The notes beneath the pieces are model-generated. The model was not told the origin of the DNA. It searched no databases and saw only the letters and a program-made list of their open reading frames with translations. From contig JAIOJX010000027.1 in the NCBI GenBank assembly GCA_022376925.1, positions 18,555,471-18,619,470 on the forward strand: a stretch of DNA of 64,000 nucleotides. The letters are read 5' to 3'. Both the position numbers and the translations under genes were made by a program. Below, in pieces: positions 1 to 10,884 of this stretch. The stretch comes from Tragulus kanchil. Taxonomy: Eukaryota; Chordata; Mammalia; Artiodactyla; Tragulidae. Numbering within the stretch: position 1 is the first letter of the stretch; each line of letters begins with the position of its first letter.

Positions 1-338
1 CTCTTTGTGACCCCGTGGACTGCAGTCGGCCAGTCTTCCCTGTCCTTTGCTGTCTCCTGGAGTTCGCTCAAATGACGCCCTCCAACCATCTCATCCTGTT
101 GCCCCGTTCTCCTCTCAATCTTTCCCAGCATCCGAGTCTTTTCCAGTGCGTTGGTCACATCAGGTAACCAACGTATTGGAGTTTCAGCTTGCGCAACAGT
201 CCTTCCAATGAACATTCAAAGTTAATTTCCTTTAGGATTGACTGGTTTGATCTCCTTGCAGTCCAAGGGATTCTCAAGAGTCTTCTCCAGCACCACAGTT
301 CAAAAGCATCAGGTCTTCCTTCACCACTCAGCCTTCTT
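1..338 (-). mobile_element. BovB LINE 3' end, copy 1 (truncated by window edge)
   Basis: The reverse strand encodes the C-terminal end of the BovB (RTE-clade) reverse transcriptase protein, with the recognisable run FELWCWRRLLRIPWTARRSN followed by QSILKEI. The reading frame is broken further on. This is a 5'-truncated, dead LINE fragment in ruminant DNA. Identity rests on my recall of the BovB consensus and is strong. Confidence 0.85.
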
Positions 339-1084
339 CCTCTGATTCTTTCTAATGCCCCATCCCAGAAAAATTCATAGGTCAAGATTTAGCACGAAGA
401 ACTAGTCTTATGGTTTTATGGAATGATACAGAACATGACTTATCTTCCTCCTTCGGGTCTCTGATCAGAAATCACTTTCTCAAAGGATCTCTCTGAATCT
501 CTTCACTTGACCGCTTTCAGTAACTTCTGATTTTATCATCATCATACGTTCTTCACTTCATTCCTGGCTTTAGGAAAAAGCCCCAGCCATTTGTCACTTG
601 GCTGTGGTTGGTCTTCCCTATGAGGGCCATGGCCTTGCTTGTGTTGTTCACCTATATACACACAAAATAAAGCTGGACTCAGGGGAGGTACTCAGGACAC
701 TTTTTGATAGGGACATTTAGCACAATGTACTTTACAGTGGAAGGCATGTATCTTTGCTTGACAAAGTTATTGGTTAGGTATAAAACATCAGCAAGAAGAG
801 GCGTGTCTCTGTGTGTGTGTGTAATAATGTGCAGATATTTTAGTACAGGCCGTGTGTTCTTTCTCAGAGAGGGGAGTTATATGATAAATGTTATGTGTCA
901 CTCAGATAAATGTGCAACACACTGTTTCATAAGTATATAAAGAGCATAGGAAATAAGCAAAACACCGACAAATCCTTTCTGAACAGTGAGGAATCGTTCA
1001 TCGTTCATCTGTTTTCAGATTTCAGAACATCAGAAGAAAGGAAAAGAATAGCCTTGGGGTGTAAGCTTCTATTTACTGTAAAAG

Positions 1085-1446
1085 TGTTGGCTGCTCAGTC
1101 GTGTCTGACTCTTTGTGACCCCGTGGACTGCAGTCGGCCAGTCTTCCCTGTCCTTTGCTGTCTCCTGGAGTTCGCTCAAATGACGCCCTCCAACCATCTC
1201 ATCCTGTTGCCCCGTTCTCCTCTCAATCTTTCCCAGCATCCGAGTCTTTTCCAGTGCGTTGGTCACATCAGGTAACCAACGTATTGGAGTTTCAGCTTGC
1301 GCAACAGTCCTTCCAATGAACATTCAAAGTTAATTTCCTTTAGGATTGACTGGTTTGATCTCCTTGCAGTCCAAGGGATTCTCAAGAGTCTTCTCCAGCA
1401 CCACAGTTCAAAAGCATCAGGTCTTCCTTCACCACTCAGCCTTCTT
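1085..1446 (-). mobile_element. BovB LINE 3' end, copy 2
   Basis: Second copy of the BovB relic, here with its 3' terminus intact (the Bov-A-like end near 1085-1140). The C-terminal reverse transcriptase remnant is readable on the reverse strand, with frame breaks. It is duplicated only because it lies inside direct duplication 1. Confidence 0.85.
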
Positions 1447-1940
1447 CCTCTGATTCTTTCTAATGCCCCATCCCAGAAAAATTCATAGGTCAAGATTTAG
1501 CACGAAGAACTAGTCTTATGGTTTTATGGAATGATACAGAACATGACTTATCTTCCTCCTTCGGGTCTCTGATCAGAAATCACTTTCTCAAAGGATCTCT
1601 CTGAATCTCTTCACTTGACCGCTTTCAGTAACTTCTGATTTTATCATCATCATACGTTCTTCACTTCATTCCTGGCTTTATGAAAAAGCCCCAGCCATTT
1701 GTCACTTGGCTGTGGTTGGTCTTCCCTATGAGGGCCATGGCCTTGCTTGTGTTGTTCACCTATATACACACAAAATAAAGCTGGACTCAGGGGAGGTACT
1801 CAGGACACTTTTTGATAGGGACATTTAGCACAATGTACTTTACAGTGGAAGGCATGTATCTTTGCTTGACAAAGTTATTGGTTAGGTATAAAACATCACT
1901 GATTCTTACTCCACCCCAACTCTTTCTGTTTGTTGGGTGT

Positions 1941-2218
1941 TTGGCTACACTGGCTCTTTGCTGCTGTGAGGGCTTTCTCCAACAGCAATGAGCTGGAGTT
2001 CATCATGGTGTGGAGGCTCTTCACTGTGGTGGTGTCCCTTGTTGTGGAGTACGGTCTCTACAGAGCATGGGCTTCAGGAGCTGCAGTGCATGGGACTCAG
2101 CAGTTGTGGCTCATGGCATCAGTTGCCCCACAACATGTAGGATCTTCCCAGACCAGGGACTGAACCTGTGTTCCCTGCATTGGCAAGCAGACTCCTCACC
2201 CCTGGCCCACAAGGGAAG
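1941..2218 (-). mobile_element. CHR-type tRNA-derived SINE, copy 1
   Basis: Reading on the reverse strand gives the tRNA-Glu-like head (end at 2211-2218) and the long body of repeated 'agcccgcgcaccgcaac'-like units typical of the cetartiodactyl CHR family. It is diverged from the consensus, so it is an old insertion. Confidence 0.75.
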
Positions 2219-2546
2219 TTCCTACACAGGTTTTTTTATAAGCACACTGTTCCTGAGGGCCTGTTACTGACAACATTCACTCTCCCTACTTTCACTTCTT
2301 GCATTGTCTTGGGGGTTAGGATGAGAGGTGGGTTAGTCAGGAGCAGAGCAGAGTTTTGCATCTAAATTATTTGATGTTGCACATCAAATCAACATAATCA
2401 AAATAAATTCCTTGCTGAATGGACTCAATGGCATGATGGAGCTAATAGTAAATAAACCTGAAAATCGATTAATAAATATTATTCAATGTGATAAAAGAAA
2501 AATTATTAATAAAGAAAAGCATTAACAAAGGCTTAGTGACCTGTAT

Positions 2547-2766
2547 GGGGCTTTCCTGATGGCTCAGACAGTAAAGAATCTAGCTGCCAATGAAGGAGAC
2601 ACAGGAGTCACAGGTTCGATCCCTGGGTTCGGAAGGTCCCCTGAAGGAGGAAATGGCAAGCCGCTCCAGTATCCTTGCCTTGAAAATCCCATGAACAGAG
2701 AGCCTGGCGGGCTACAGTCCATGGGGTCACAGGGTTGGACGTAGTTTAGTGACTAAAGAACAACAG
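2547..2766 (+). mobile_element. Bov-tA SINE, copy 1
   Basis: A tRNA-Glu-derived head with A-box and B-box regions (ggttcgatccctggg near 2614) is followed by the Bov-A body. The body has the cattle-family landmarks 'ccagtatccttgccttg', 'gcgggctacagtccatggg' and a 'gactaaagaacaacag' tail. Full length, about 220 bases. Confidence 0.9.
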
Positions 2767-3043
2767 GGACCCGTAGGATAATACAGAAAGACAGGGTACC
2801 TCTGTCACTTGGCTGTGGTTGGTCTTCCCTATGAGGGCCATGGCCTTGCTTGTGTTGTTCACCTATATACACACAAAATAAAGCTGGACTCAGGGGAGGT
2901 ACTCAGGACACTTTTTGATAGGGACATTTAGCACAATGTACTTTACAGTGGAAGGCATGTATCTTTGCTTGACAAAGTTATTGGTTAGGTATAAAACATC
3001 ACTGATTCTTACTCCACCCCAACTCTTTCTGTTTGTTGGGTGT

Positions 3044-3321
3044 TTGGCTACACTGGCTCTTTGCTGCTGTGAGGGCTTTCTCCAACAGCAATGAGCTGGA
3101 GTTCATCATGGTGTGGAGGCTCTTCACTGTGGTGGTGTCCCTTGTTGTGGAGTACGGTCTCTACAGAGCATGGGCTTCAGGAGCTGCAGTGCATGGGACT
3201 CAGCAGTTGTGGCTCATGGCATCAGTTGCCCCACAACATGTAGGATCTTCCCAGACCAGGGACTGAACCTGTGTTCCCTGCATTGGCAAGCAGACTCCTC
3301 ACCCCTGGCCCACAAGGGAAG
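3044..3321 (-). mobile_element. CHR-type SINE, copy 2
   Basis: Same element as at 1941-2218, repeated by direct duplication 2. No substitutions noticed between the two. Confidence 0.75.
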
Positions 3322-3649
3322 TTCCTACACAGGTTTTTTTATAAGCACACTGTTCCTGAGGGCCTGTTACTGACAACATTCACTCTCCCTACTTTCACTT
3401 CTTGCATTGTCTTGGGGGTTAGGATGAGAGGTGGGTTAGTCAGGAGCAGAGCAGAGTTTTGCATCTAAATTATTTGATGTTGCACATCAAATCAACATAA
3501 TCAAAATAAATTCCTTGCTGAATGGACTCAATGGCATGATGGAGCTAATAGTAAATAAACCTGAAAATCGATTAATAAATATTATTCAATGTGATAAAAG
3601 AAAAATTATTAATAAAGAAAAGCATTAACAAAGGCTTAGTGACCTGTAT

Positions 3650-3869
3650 GGGGCTTTCCTGATGGCTCAGACAGTAAAGAATCTAGCTGCCAATGAAGGA
3701 GACACAGGAGTCACAGGTTCGATCCCTGGGTTCGGAAGGTCCCCTGAAGGAGGAAATGGCAAGCCGCTCCAGTATCCTTGCCTTGAAAATCCCATGAACA
3801 GAGAGCCTGGCGGGCTACAGTCCATGGGGTCACAGGGTTGGACGTAGTTTAGTGACTAAAGAACAACAG
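3650..3869 (+). mobile_element. Bov-tA SINE, copy 2
   Basis: Exact-looking second copy of the element at 2547-2766, inside direct duplication 2. A corrupted third copy of its 3' end occurs at 4921-4985. Confidence 0.9.
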
Positions 3870-4365
3870 GGACCCGTAGGATAATACCAGAAAGATGCAC
3901 ACTTCTCTTTGGTGAGTATACACATGGAAAACATCGTAACAGTACTATACAGTAAAAAAAAGAAAAACAATGGATATGCAAAGATAGGTTATTGCTTGTA
4001 TTATGAACTTAGCTGACTGTGAAAACAATCCATGGGTTTTTTTTTTTTTTTAAAGTTCCAGAATCTCATACCATAATATTTAAAAAGTTAAAAGATGCAG
4101 GCCACAATTACATTATTGTGAAGACCCGCGAAAATAAATATCAGTGGCTTGCAGGGGAATAAACAGATGATTCTAATGCTGGAATTATCAGACAATTCAT
4201 GAGAATCAGCATAATGATGCTCCTGCTCTTGAACGAAAAGTCTCAGCAGGGATATTGAAGGTATACAAAAATAAAAAAATTAAAACCTAAAAATTATTAA
4301 AAAATAAGAGGAAAAATTTTTTCAATCCATAGCAAAATGGAAATGACAGTGAAAAGACCAAGTGA

Positions 4366-4367
<2 letters not shown>

Positions 4368-4442
<75 letters not shown>
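4368..4442. repeat. (AT)n(GA)n microsatellite, copy 1
   Basis: About 18 AT units (4368-4404) run directly into about 19 GA units (4405-4442). Translation gives spurious Ser-Leu and Tyr-Ile repeats. Confidence 0.97.
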
Positions 4443-4445
<3 letters not shown>

Positions 4446-4920
4446 GCCTCAGAAACATAGTTTGATGTAAAGTAGCCTTGGACCTCATAGCCACATGAGT
4501 AAAAAATCTCCTAATCATGCCATGAGGCTGGCAAAAAGCTTCCTTCAATATTTCCCCTGGAAGATTGAGATACCAATCCAGATAATAACGCGGAAATTGG
4601 CACACACGCCCAATTTCCATGTCATTGTCCAGACTGGTATTTTTATCCAATGAAGTAAAAGAAAGAACTGAAGTAATTGTATCAAAAGAAAGTGTTTTTC
4701 TTTTTTTTTTTTTATGTGTAAAAGGAGATCCATCTTAAAAAAAAATCCGTATCTTTAATTATTTCCTTACAAAAACAAATTAAGAGATGGGCTCGAATAT
4801 TGTGAGGAAGTAACAGAGGAAGGAGCGTGTTTTTCAAAGCCTCCTGGCCTTGGGGCCACTGCTCTGTGCCTTTTGTCTGACTGGTTTCCTGAACATGGGT
4901 GGAAAACATCGCATAGTATT

Positions 4921-4985
4921 ACAGTCCAGGGGTCACAGGGTTGGACGGGTCAGTTTTTAGGGGGGACTAAGGGGAACAAAAAAGG
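4921..4985. other. Corrupted, G-rich junction sequence
   Basis: This aligns, with many errors, to the Bov-tA 3' tail at 3817-3870. It begins acagtcca, keeps ggtcacagggttggacg, then carries extra G runs (gggggg at about 4960, gggg at about 4971) and an A run before rejoining the clean sequence at gacccgtagg. It looks like low-quality consensus at a contig end. Confidence 0.7.
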
Positions 4986-5480
4986 GACCCGTAGGATAAT
5001 ACCAGAAAGATGCACACTTCTCTTTGGTGAGTATACACATGGAAAACATCGTAACAGTACTATACAGTAAAAAAAAGAAAAACAATGGATATGCAAAGAT
5101 AGGTTATTGCTTGTATTATGAACTTAGCTGACTGTGAAAACAATCCATGGGTTTTTTTTTTTTTTTAAAGTTCCAGAATCTCATACCATAATATTTAAAA
5201 AGTTAAAAGATGCAGGCCACAATTACATTATTGTGAAGACCCGCGAAAATAAATATCAGTGGCTTGCAGGGGAATAAACAGATGATTCTAATGCTGGAAT
5301 TATCAGACAATTCATGAGAATCAGCATAATGATGCTCCTGCTCTTGAACGAAAAGTCTCAGCAGGGATATTGAAGGTATACAAAAATAAAAAAATTAAAA
5401 CCTAAAAATTATTAAAAAATAAGAGGAAAAATTTTTTCAATCCATAGCAAAATGGAAATGACAGTGAAAAGACCAAGTGA

Positions 5481-5482
<2 letters not shown>

Positions 5483-5560
<78 letters not shown>
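5483..5560. repeat. (AT)n(GA)n microsatellite, copy 2
   Basis: Same compound microsatellite in the second copy of duplication 3. It has about two more AT units (5483-5523) and a slightly shorter GA run (5524-5560). The length change could be allelic or stutter. Confidence 0.97.
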
Positions 5561-5562
<2 letters not shown>

Positions 5563-6711
5563 GCCTCAGAAACATAGTTTGATGTAAAGTAGCCTTGGAC
5601 CTCATAGCCACATGAGTAAAAAATCTCCTAATCATGCCATGAGGCTGGCAAAAAGCTTCCTTCAATATTTCCCCTGGAAGATTGAGATACCAATCCAGAT
5701 AATAACGCGGAAATTGGCACACACGCCCAATTTCCATGTCATTGTCCAGACTGGTATTTTATCCAATGAAGTAAAAGAAAGAACTGAAGTAATTGTATCA
5801 AAAGAAAGTGTTTTTCTTTTTTTTTTTTTATGTGTAAAAGGAGATCCATCTTAAAAAAAAATCCGTATCTTTAATTATTTCCTTACAAAAACAAATTAAG
5901 AGATGGGCTCGAATATTGTGAGGAAGTAACAGAGGAAGGAGCGTGTTTTTCAAAGCCTCCTGGCCTTGGGGCCACTGCTCTGTGCCTTTTGTCTGACTGG
6001 TTTCCTGAACATGGGTGGAAAATTCTATTCGCATAGTATTACTTGAGCTTTCTGTCTTCTCGGCCTCTTTTAGGTTGGTCATTGGGGGACTCACCAGATG
6101 GGAGGAACCTTTCAAGTCCATTACTTCTTCCCTATCCCTTCAACACCTTCCGATGGCCTGTGGGGGGTTCACAGGTTCTAACATTACTGCAGTGATTCAG
6201 CAAGCTCTTTGAATTGCATTCAGGAAGGGAATATTATTCTCTTCCTAATTCTCCTAGGAATTCACCTTGCCTTCCTGAAAATACAGGCCAGGAAAAAAAG
6301 AAAAAAAAAGCCAAAATATTCTCCCAGTGAATTAAGTAAAATAATCTTTATGGAGTTAAATTCCAGGATTTTCAAAGTCTGATTTGGTAGCCATCAAACA
6401 GGAGCAGACAAACAGACCATCAACCGATACAGATAGGAAAGTATTTGGTACACAACCATGTAAACGTGGAGGCAACAAAAAATAAAAGGTACAGTGACTG
6501 TAGCTCTGACCACCGTCTGCAGTGGGCTGTGTCTTGGGGGCCTGAGGGCTTGACGCCTGGGTTCTGACACTAAGTTTGGGGAGACATCGCTGCACCTGAG
6601 TTGAATCGCAGGACACCCAGCTGGTGGTGGAGAACCGCTAGAGGTGTGGACGGCCAGCGCATCTGGAGTGAAGTGAGCTGCAGCAGGGGTGGCAAGAAAA
6701 CACATCCATGA

Positions 6712-6915
6712 GACTCCCCTGGCGGTCCAGTGGTTAAGAATCCGCCTGCCAATGCAGGGAACTTGGGTTTGATCCCCGATTGGGAAACTATTGTAAGACC
6801 CCATGTGCTATGGGGCAACTGAGTCCGTGTGTTGCACCTACTGAGCCTGCCCACCCCGACGAGCGAGAAGCCCGCACACGCTGTGATTAAAGACACGGCA
6901 GACAGTAGCTAAGAC
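6712..6915 (+). mobile_element. CHR-type SINE, copy 1
   Basis: A tRNA-Glu-like head (ctggcggtccagtggttaag, then a tttgatccccg B-box-like segment) precedes a body with 'gcaactgagtccgtgtg' and 'gagcgagaagcccgcac' segments typical of the long CHR SINE. The 3' part is degraded. Confidence 0.8.
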
Positions 6916-7084
6916 CTGACAAGGTCACAAAGAAAGTGACACAGAAAATAAAGAAAGCACCGCGACTTCTTTCTAGACACAGAAGCGTTACCAACCAGGG
7001 TTCTTGACCTTCACCAATCAATAAAAGTGGATAAGACGCTGGACAAGGAATTCAAGTAAGGCTTTACTGGGGTCCCTGCAACCC

Positions 7085-7175
7085 CCTCCAGAATTCTTCC
7101 CTGGACGATCCCATGGACAGAGGAGCCTGGCGGACTACAGTCTGTGGGGTCACAAAGCATCATACGTGACTGACC
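7085..7175 (+). mobile_element. Bov-A/Bov-tA 3' fragment, copy 1
   Basis: Carries the Bov-A landmarks 'cccatggacagaggagcctg' and 'gcggactacagtctg'. No tRNA-like head, so it is 5'-truncated. Confidence 0.8.
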
Positions 7176-7838
7176 ATGCGCACATCTTGTGGCAGGAGAG
7201 AGCAAGGACAAGTAAAGTTCCCATTGCTGGCTTCCCCAAGTGGGGAGAGCTGGTTCCTTACATGGAGCTAGGATAAGGGCGGGTCCAGTGTGGGGGCAGA
7301 GGGGTGGGGTGGGTGAGTTCTTTCCAATGACTAAGCATTATTATAAAGGGAAGAGTTTAAATATGATATTCAAAAGCCCCAATTCTCCTAGAATTCACCT
7401 TGCCTTCCTGAAAATACAGGCCAGGAAAAAAAAAAAAAAGCCAAAATATTCTCCCAGAATTAAGTAAAATAATCTTTATGGAGTTAAATTCCAGGATTTT
7501 CAAAGTCTGATTTGGTAGCCATCAAACAGGAGCAGACAAACAGACCATCAACCGATACAGATAGGAAAGTATTTGGTACACAACCATGTAAACGTGGAGG
7601 CAACAAAAAATAAAAGGTACAGTGACTGTAGCTCTGACCACCGTCTGCAGTGGGCTGTGTCTTGGGGGCCTGAGGGCTTGACGCCTGGGTTCTGACACTA
7701 AGTTTGGGGAGACATCGCTGCACCTGAGTTGAATCGCAGGACACCCAGCTGGTGGTGGAGAACCGCTAGAGGTGTGGACGGCCAGCGCATCTGGAGTGAA
7801 GTGAGCTGCAGCAGGGGTGGCAAGAAAACACATCCATG

Positions 7839-8041
7839 AGACTCCTGGCCGTCCAGTGGTTAAGAATCCGCCTGCCAATGCAGGGAACTTGGGTTTGATC
7901 CCCGATTGGGAAACTATTGTAAGACCCCATGTGCTATGGGGCAACTGAGTCCGTGTGTTGCACCTACTGAGCCTGCCCACCCCGACGAGCGAGAAGCCCG
8001 CACACGCTGTGATTAAAGACACGGCAGACAGTAGCTAAGAC
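7839..8041 (+). mobile_element. CHR-type SINE, copy 2
   Basis: Duplicate of 6712-6915. Its first bases differ from copy 1 (a two-base loss and a G-to-C change), and copy 1 is closer to the family consensus. Confidence 0.8.
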
Positions 8042-8210
8042 CTGACAAGGTCACAAAGAAAGTGACACAGAAAATAAAGAAAGCACCGCGACTTCTTTCT
8101 AGACACAGAAGCGTTACCAACCAGGGTTCTTGACCTTCACCAATCAATAAAAGTGGATAAGACGCTGGACAAGGAATTCAAGTAAGGCTTTACTGGGGTC
8201 CCTGCAACCC

Positions 8211-8301
8211 CCTCCAGAATTCTTCCCTGGACGATCCCATGGACAGAGGAGCCTGGCGGACTACAGTCTGTGGGGTCACAAAGCATCATACGTGACTGAC
8301 C
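8211..8301 (+). mobile_element. Bov-A/Bov-tA 3' fragment, copy 2
   Basis: Repeat of 7085-7175 within direct duplication 4. Confidence 0.8.
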
Positions 8302-8483
8302 ATGCGCACATCTTGTGGCAGGAGAGAGCAAGGACAAGTAAAAGTTCCCATTGCTGGCTTCCCCAAGTGGGGAGAGCTGGTTCCTTACATGGAGCTAGGA
8401 TAAGGGCGGGTCCAGTGTGGGGGCAGAGGGGTGGGGTGGGTGAGTTCTTTTCCAATGACTAAGCATTATTATAAAGGGAAGAG

Positions 8484-8790
8484 AGGGCACACAGGGCTGC
8501 AGAGAAAGAGTGAGCCTGTGTGAGGACACAGAGGCAGTCAGGGAAGAGCGCCGGTGACCACAGACACTGGGAAGCAGCTGCCAAGCGAGGGAGGCCCAGG
8601 GTTGATGCTCCCACCAGAAGCCAGGATGGAAGAGTGCAGCAGATGATCCTGAAGAAACTGACCTGCCAGCGCCTTGATTTCAGGCTTCCATGCTCTGCAA
8701 GCGTGAGAGAATTAACTGACAGTTCTTCCTTTAAAGCCATCCTGTTTATGGTGATTTTGTTACAGCCGCTCTAGGGAACTGATACAATCA
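8484..8790 (+). mobile_element. Ancient mammalian LTR-like interspersed repeat
   Basis: The arrangement resembles a common old mammalian repeat: a 'gaggacacagaggcag' segment, 'caccagaagccaggatg', 'gccttgatttcaggcttcc', then a 'ttgttacagccgctctaggg' and 'aactgatac' end. I recall this order as a widespread ancient repeat but do not assert the family name. It starts at the edge of direct duplication 4. Single copy and degraded. Confidence 0.45.
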
Positions 8791-9038
8791 GAGGACAAGG
8801 GAATCTGGGGAGGAGACGTACAGCGAGACCCATGGGAGAGAGCTGGTCATGGAAACATTCTGTTAACAACGTCAAGAGAGCTTCCGCAGACAGGAGGCTG
8901 TAACACGGAGATCTGATGTCAGCTGGCTCAGGGACAGTTAAATTCCACAATGTCTCCATCACTGGATTCCTCCTTTATTATATTACCATTCTTAGTATCC
9001 TAGAATTAGCATAAATGTGCACTCTAAGAAGACTATTA

Positions 9039-9290
9039 AGGACTTTCTTGGTGGTACAGGGGTGAAGAATCTGCCTGCCAATACCAGGGACATGGGTTTG
9101 ATCCCTGGTCCAGGAAGATTCCACATGCCACAGGACAACTAAAGCCGGTGAGCTGCAACTACTGAGCTCACCTGTGCTAGAGCCCGCAAGCGACACACGA
9201 GAAGCCACCAGGGAGAAGCCTGCATATCGCAACTGGAGAGTAGCCTCTGCTTAGCAACGAAGAGCCCGCACAGCCAACACTGAATACATA
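9039..9290 (+). mobile_element. CHR-type SINE, near full length
   Basis: Begins with 'ggactttcttggtggtacag' and has a tRNA-like head with gtttgatccctggtcc. It then shows the serial 'gctgcaactactgagctcac', 'agagcccgcaagc', 'gagaagccac' and 'gcaacgaagagcccgcac' blocks that define the long CHR-type element. Confidence 0.88.
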
Positions 9291-9330
9291 ACACTGGCAA
9301 CAAAGGAAGACTACTGAAATTGCAGGAGAG

Positions 9331-9512
9331 AGATGAAAACCAGTGGAACAGACCTGGGACCCTAAAATACAGCCATGCAGTTATGGTCACCTGATTGGTG
9401 ACAGCGGTGCCAGGACTCTTCAACTGGGGGAAAAACAGTCTCTTCCACAAATGGTGTTGGAGAAATTAAACACACGAGAGAATGGATTTGAATCCCTACC
9501 TCATACACAAAA
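9331..9512 (+). mobile_element. L1 ORF2 3'-region fragment
   Basis: Matches the conserved C-terminal part of mammalian L1 ORF2: 'ggaacagacctgggacc', 'tatggtcacctgattggtg', 'caaatggtgttggagaaatt' and 'ccctacctcatacacaaaa'. Frames are broken. It is interrupted on the right by a Bov-A insertion. Confidence 0.8.
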
Positions 9513-9515
9513 GCG

Positions 9516-9642
9516 AGAGGCAGCTGCTCAGTCGGTGTCCAACTCTTTGCAACTCTATGGACTGTCGCCCACCAGGCTCCTCCATCTGTAGGATTTTCCA
9601 GGCAAGAACACTGGAGTGGATTGCCATTTCCTTCTCCAGGGA
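9516..9642 (-). mobile_element. Bov-A-type SINE inserted at an L1 fragment
   Basis: The reverse strand gives Bov-A: 'caggcaagaacactggagtg' and 'ttgccatttccttctccagg' on the plus strand. It lacks the tRNA-like head, so it is either a Bov-A monomer or truncated. Confidence 0.82.
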
Positions 9643-9647
9643 ATTTT

Positions 9648-9681
9648 ATTTTACACCTAACTTGCGAATTAGGTGTAAAAT
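9648..9681. repeat. Perfect 13-bp inverted repeat (hairpin)
   Basis: attttacacctaa at 9648-9660 and its reverse complement ttaggtgtaaaat at 9669-9681 are separated by 8 bases. It lies immediately after a SINE. It is probably a chance or mutational palindrome; no termination or RNA role is supported. Confidence 0.85.
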
Positions 9682-9689
9682 ATAAAGTC

Positions 9690-10884
9690 CAAAGCCTTTA
9701 AGAAGGGAAATCTAGCTTGCATTTTCATTTGTGTCTCTCTCCCCTATACACTCACATCTTTAGACAATCTAGAGAACGAGGCAGTATTGGGCAGATTTGA
9801 ATTCTTGGACGTTTTGCTTTGGACTTGGCTGCACAAGTGTGTGTGAACAAGTTTGGATATAATAGTAGTCTATTATTCATGAAATCAGCCAAAGGTATGG
9901 AAGCTTCATGGCTTGAGCCTGGTTATGCAGTCGTTGTTTAGTCTATAAAATTTCAAGCTAAAATTAGCTTCCTTTTCTTTTTCATGCCACTGTTGCTTAC
10001 AAACACAGTCAGTAAAAATTCATAAGTAATAATAAGTAAAAAATAAAAATTAAAAAAACATACTGAGGAACAAAGAAAAGACATATGAATAATATCAAAA
10101 GAAAGAAGTCTGGCTACATAAGAAATTCTCTCACAGGGTCAGATTTATACACGACAGATTTTAAAGCCCTTATAGTGGCAGGACAGTTAAGAAGGTATTA
10201 GGTGAGGAGAGTAGTGACTAAATAAGCTTGACATTTTCTTGTAAGGAAAATAGAAAGCTTATAAAGCTTATAAACTCGGCGTGCTCCATGGAGCTTGGTC
10301 TCAAAGCTGTGTCACAAGGGCTCACTCCCAGCCACCAAAAACAATTCCAAAATATATAAGTTTTACATAACAACCGGTAAATCACCCATAATTAGGACCA
10401 CGCATGATTCTGAGTTTTAAGTCCTGTGTTATAATAACAAATTGTTGAATGTATAATTCATGCAGTGACATACATATATAAATAATACAAGGCCAAATTT
10501 AATTTTACATTACTTTACACAGGAGAGACAGGAGAAAATAATTTCGTGCATCTGCAGTTTAATTCCCTTCAAATCTGATAAGTGTATTCTTTGAAGCTAG
10601 TAAAATTTAAGCCCTTCACCTTTGGTTTTTAGGGAATGAAATGAGTATGTAATCCTCAGCGAATGACCTACCATCCAATGTCCTTCTGCTTCAGTAATGC
10701 ACTTCCTTTCCCACGTACAGCGGTCACTCTACTGACTCCACTGACATGAGACTCTCAGCTGTCACACCTGCTGGGCTTTCTGCTTCCATCTTGCCCCACT
10801 TCCCTCCAGAGGAGTCCCGAACCTTCTCTAGAGGAATCTGTGGTTTAAGACAGTGTTCTCTGTCTTCAGACGGGGAAAAAAAAT
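9690..10884. other. Unique AT-rich intergenic DNA
   Basis: I see no gene, recognisable transposon or long ORF here. There are A-rich runs near 10020-10060 and a few short homopolymers. Confidence 0.6.

Larger units (their letters stand above)
1..1898. repeat. Direct duplication 1 (copies 1-790 and 1109-1898)
   Basis: Bases 1-790 recur at 1109-1898 with an offset of 1108. The only difference I noticed is one substitution (G at about 572, T in copy 2). Copy 1 is cut by the window edge, so the intervening 791-1108 is probably the start of the same repeat unit, and its partner should lie upstream of the window. The end of 791-1108 runs smoothly into copy 2 through a BovB 3' end, which supports this. 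The unit holds a BovB relic and unique DNA. I infer an assembly duplication. Confidence 0.9.
1700..3895. repeat. Direct duplication 2 (copies 1700-2791 and 2803-3895)
   Basis: Offset 1103. The copies are essentially identical except for one C insertion in copy 2 (near 3887), which corresponds to the last bases of copy 1. The spacer is 11 bases (2792-2802). The first 200 bases overlap the end of duplication 1, so 592-790, 1700-1898 and 2803-3001 form a triplet. Each copy holds a CHR-type SINE and a Bov-tA SINE. Confidence 0.92.
3871..6040. repeat. Direct duplication 3 (copies 3871-4920 and 4986-6040)
   Basis: Offset about 1115-1120. Copies match across an AT/GA microsatellite and several homopolymers, differing in microsatellite length and T-run length. 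The junction 4921-4985 is a corrupted version of the Bov-tA tail at 3817-3870. Copy 1 also lacks a few bases near its right edge that copy 2 has before 6031. Errors at the inner edge fit a poor-quality contig end. Confidence 0.9.
6247..8483. repeat. Direct duplication 4 (copies 6247-7355 and 7381-8483)
   Basis: Offset about 1126-1134, spacer 7356-7380. Small indels lie near the start of copy 2 (loss of GG after 'tccta', a shorter A-run, loss of TG after 'ctcccag') and near the end of copy 1 (one A and one T missing). The middle is nearly identical apart from a change near 7840. Each copy carries a CHR SINE and a Bov-A fragment. Confidence 0.92.

Noticed and set aside
4297..4650. 117-codon reverse ORF with long Ser-Leu and Tyr-Ile repeats
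   Set aside because: It is the translation of the (AT)n(GA)n microsatellite.
7522..8022. 166-codon reverse ORF
   Set aside because: It runs through a CHR-type SINE and its flank. The corresponding ORFs in the other copy (6394-6804) are shifted in frame by small indels.
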